DNA of 17,679 nt from an uncultured Clostridia bacterium (GTDB lineage: Bacteria > Bacillota > Clostridia > TANB77 > CAG-508). The stretch is from contig CAKPPS010000026.1 in NCBI GenBank assembly GCA_934177795.1, positions 1-17,679 on the forward strand, read 5' to 3'. Positions within the stretch are counted from its first letter, which is position 1. Every line of letters begins with the position of its first letter. Both the position numbers and the translations under genes were made by a program. Below are positions 15,566 to 17,679 of the stretch, piece after piece. Under the pieces are notes generated by a model. The model saw nothing but the letters and a program-made list of their open reading frames with translations, made no database searches and was not told the origin of the DNA.

Positions 15566-16859
15566 TTCTCCGCAATACGTTATATGTAGTTGTTGGTTCT
15601 GTATACACATAATCTATTGATAATTTATGTAAATATACAAATACAAATAATGAACAAATACATGTAACTATTGCTAGTGTTATTCTATTTATATACAACC
15701 ATTCCATTTTTAATGGCGATGCTGCATCTTTTAGCAATTGTTGTTTTTTTCTATAATCTTTTGTTCCCTCTTTTGGTATAAATAAATCAACTATCTTTTT
15801 TATTATTGGTTTTTTATATAATTTTGCTTGCCATGGATTTTCTGTGTTTTTTGTATTTATTCCTGTTGCTCCATTATCTTTTAGCCTTCTTACAAGTACA
15901 TAAGATATAAATGTTAATATTAATATTAATATTTGTACTATTGTACCTGGTTTTCCATTATACCAACTTTCTGTGAAAGAAAAGTTGTCTATTGACCATT
16001 TTCTTAATGGTTCCAATAATAATACTGGAGCTATTGCTATAAATGATAAACTTTGAAATACATAATTTAATTTGTCTCTTTTTAATATTTCCAATTGCAT
16101 TTCTTTTGTTATATTATTAATGTTTTTTAGATATAATGATGCTCCATTAACTTGTCTATCACCAAATTCTTTTGTAAGATATGATACTCCTCCAAATTCT
16201 TTTAAAAATACATTTGGTGCTATATCATAATATTTTTCTAATTCCATTTCTGGATCATTAGAAATTAGAATTTCATATATTTTTTCTCCTTGTCTTGATA
16301 TATCCATTTCGTCATCTTGTGATACTTGATATATTGCTTCTTCTACCATGTTAAATTCATGATATGCATGTCTTATTTCTGAAAAAAAATCTAACTGTTC
16401 TTTTAATAATTGTGAATCTTTTTTATCTATTAAAGAATCTATTAATGTATCTATCATAAATAATTCAAATATTAGTAAAATTGACATTATCAAATAATTA
16501 CTTTTAGTAATTAAAATTGTTACAATTAACAATGGAACTACTACTGCTAGTGCCTTAGTTAATATTTTTGCTGCATCATGTCTAGTATTATATTCATCAT
16601 CTAAATTTATAATTTCTAGTCTTCTTCTTAATTTTAATATATATCTTTTTAAAAATGGTATTTTAGCATAAGTTATATATAGTTTTTGAAATAATACTTC
16701 TGATGAAAAGCTTTTAGCTTGTGTTCCTTGTTGTAATTTTCTTATTCTTTGGTAATCAGATTTTTGCATCTTTTTTGATAGTGCTACATATACTAATATA
16801 ATTACTACCAAAATAGCTACTGAGCCACCCATTAAATAAAGTATAATTTGATTAGACAC
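15549..16859 (-). CDS. TadB-like inner-membrane platform protein (upstream half)
   Basis: 436 residues in the unshifted frame. Membrane segments are visible at about 5-28, 103-139, 266-284, 306-323 and 393-411. A type II secretion F-like domain lies between about 150 and 285 (QLLKEQLDFFSEIRHAYHEF, EEAIYQVSQDDE). With the neighbouring TadA-type ATPase it would drive filament assembly. The start is a GTG, because a TAA lies directly before it in frame; a strong AAGGAGGT site is about 12 bases upstream. The last seven codons (RRNDRKR) follow the TadB fold and begin with the only CGG codon in the gene (430, at 15570-15572). Skipping one base there continues into tadC, giving a 692-residue fusion. 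Confidence 0.85.
   Translation of the reverse strand: MSNQIILYLMGGSVAILVVIILVYVALSKKMQKSDYQRIRKLQQGTQAKSFSSEVLFQKLYITYAKIPFLKRYILKLRRRLEIINLDDEYNTRHDAAKILTKALAVVVPLLIVTILITKSNYLIMSILLIFELFMIDTLIDSLIDKKDSQLLKEQLDFFSEIRHAYHEFNMVEEAIYQVSQDDEMDISRQGEKIYEILISNDPEMELEKYYDIAPNVFLKEFGGVSYLTKEFGDRQVNGASLYLKNINNITKEMQLEILKRDKLNYVFQSLSFIAIAPVLLLEPLRKWSIDNFSFTESWYNGKPGTIVQILILILTFISYVLVRRLKDNGATGINTKNTENPWQAKLYKKPIIKKIVDLFIPKEGTKDYRKKQQLLKDAASPLKMEWLYINRITLAIVTCICSLFVFVYLHKLSIDYVYTEPTTTYNVLRRNDRKR
15570..15572 (-). promoter_or_regulatory. Candidate +1 frameshift site: CGG codon 430 of tadB
   Basis: In the tadB frame the codons read GTA TTG CGG AGA, with a TAA six codons after the CGG. Skipping one base gives TTG GGA GAA ATG ACA and enters the tadC frame. 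The overlap of the two open frames is about 20 codons, and CGG occurs in frame there and nowhere else in tadB or tadC. Confidence 0.55.
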
Positions 16860-16881
16860 TTAGAAATAGCACCTCCTTTTT

Positions 16882-17679
16882 TTATTTTTTAGTTACTTTT
16901 TCTTCCATACTTGCTTGAGCAATTTTCATTTTTTTAGCTCCCCAATTTCTTTTTACAAATTCGTCAAATCCATCTATATCTGATTCATCCATATTTTTTC
17001 TCATTTCTTTGATATTTTGGTCTGTTATTGGATTTGTCATTATATATTCTCCATCAACATATTCCATTATGTTTCTATATGTATATAATTTTTTGTCTGT
17101 TGTTTTTGTAAAATAATGTGTTGCGTTATCGAAAAATTTATCAAATTTTCCTTCTAATGTTTTTTCTTTTCTATGATCAAATGTATATTCATTTTTTTGT
17201 TCTACTGGTACACATTCTGTAATTCTTTCAATATATCTTCTCCCTCTAAAGTCTTTTACTAAATGTATATCAAAATTTAATACTTGTACAACTTGTTCTT
17301 CTGCTGTTTTTTCATCTTTAAATACTCCTGCTCTTAACATTGAGTTTCTTAATGCTGTTACTAAATCTGGGAATGTTTTAGCATGGTGAGTGAATAATGT
17401 AAATTTAGAAGCAACCTGTGCTGATTGAATCATCCAAGATGCTACGGGGTCAGTTGCAACCTCACCAATGATATTAACAGAACCATCAGTTTTTTTCTGT
17501 ACATCCAAACAATCTTGTCCAGATATTGTTTCTGTTTCTCTCATTGATAAAATATTTCTTGTTGGATATATTTTTCTTAAATGTAACTCGAATGCTGTTT
17601 CAGTAATACGAAGGTTCATAGTTTCGTATATATTTTCTATCATAGCCATAAGCATTGTTGTTTTTCCGGCAACCTTGCT
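16882..17679 (-). CDS. TadA/VirB11-type secretion ATPase, C-terminal part
   Basis: The gene is cut by the right edge; 265 C-terminal residues are visible. The window opens inside the Walker A loop (VAGKTTMLMAMIENI), then shows the catalytic-glutamate/Asp-box region (LHLRKIYPTRNILSMRETE), a Walker B-like strand NIIGEVATDP, and a His-box TLFTHHAKTFPDLVTALRNS, in the order expected of CpaF/TadA/VirB11 ATPases. This cytoplasmic hexamer would power assembly of the filament encoded downstream. It ends 22 bases before the tadB start, whose AAGGAGGT site fills the gap, so the genes are in one operon. The promoter must lie outside the window. Confidence 0.88.
   Translation of the reverse strand, partial: SKVAGKTTMLMAMIENIYETMNLRITETAFELHLRKIYPTRNILSMRETETISGQDCLDVQKKTDGSVNIIGEVATDPVASWMIQSAQVASKFTLFTHHAKTFPDLVTALRNSMLRAGVFKDEKTAEEQVVQVLNFDIHLVKDFRGRRYIERITECVPVEQKNEYTFDHRKEKTLEGKFDKFFDNATHYFTKTTDKKLYTYRNIMEYVDGEYIMTNPITDQNIKEMRKNMDESDIDGFDEFVKRNWGAKKMKIAQASMEEKVTKK

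Noticed and set aside
1..17679. CRISPR arrays, tRNA or rRNA genes, insertion sequences, riboswitch-like leaders and phage genes.
   Set aside because: I saw no regularly spaced direct repeats, no cloverleaf- or rRNA-like sequence, no transposase or integrase motifs, and leaders too short for a known riboswitch.

Overview
The window is AT-rich DNA from an anaerobic, endospore-forming Firmicute, most likely an uncultured member of the Clostridia. The signs are strong AT bias, AAGGAGG-type ribosome binding sites, the sporulation protease SpoIVB, and the clostridial pair of a NifU-like scaffold and a GGGtGRT protein. Almost everything is on the minus strand; murC is the one plus-strand gene.

Layout from low to high coordinates. 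(1) 1-1777: start of a GGGtGRT-family gene, its NifU/IscU-like Fe-S scaffold partner, and an orphan YezG (DUF600) immunity-like protein with a long charged tail. (2) 1784-5378: lower glycolysis, transcribed pgk > tpiA > gpmI. A terminator hairpin after pgk physically overlaps a good promoter for tpiA. (3) 5379-5886: promoters and a small ORF of unknown function. (4) 5887-8534: murC (plus) convergent with spoIVB (minus), sharing a terminator. (5) 8601-17679: a Tad/type IV filament-like operon. It encodes a VirB11/TadA-type ATPase (cut by the window edge), TadB- and TadC-like membrane proteins, five small proteins with a hydrophobic N-terminus, a sixth of the same build just before a terminator-like hairpin, and a roughly 900-residue surface protein with three C-terminal repeats.

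The most striking observation is in the filament operon. Two genes, the tadB-tadC pair and the large surface protein, are each split by a +1 change of frame. In both cases the upstream frame carries a CGG arginine codon inside the short overlap where the shift must occur. Skipping one base there joins the two halves (CGG A is read as GGA). Reading every gene by eye, I found no other in-frame CGG codon in roughly 5,400 codons, although CGG occurs about 18 times out of frame on coding strands and CGU, CGC and CGA are each used in frame. This suggests that CGG is unassigned or very slowly decoded in this organism and is used as a +1 frameshift signal, here gating surface-filament assembly. Two coincidental assembly errors or inactivating mutations are the competing explanation.
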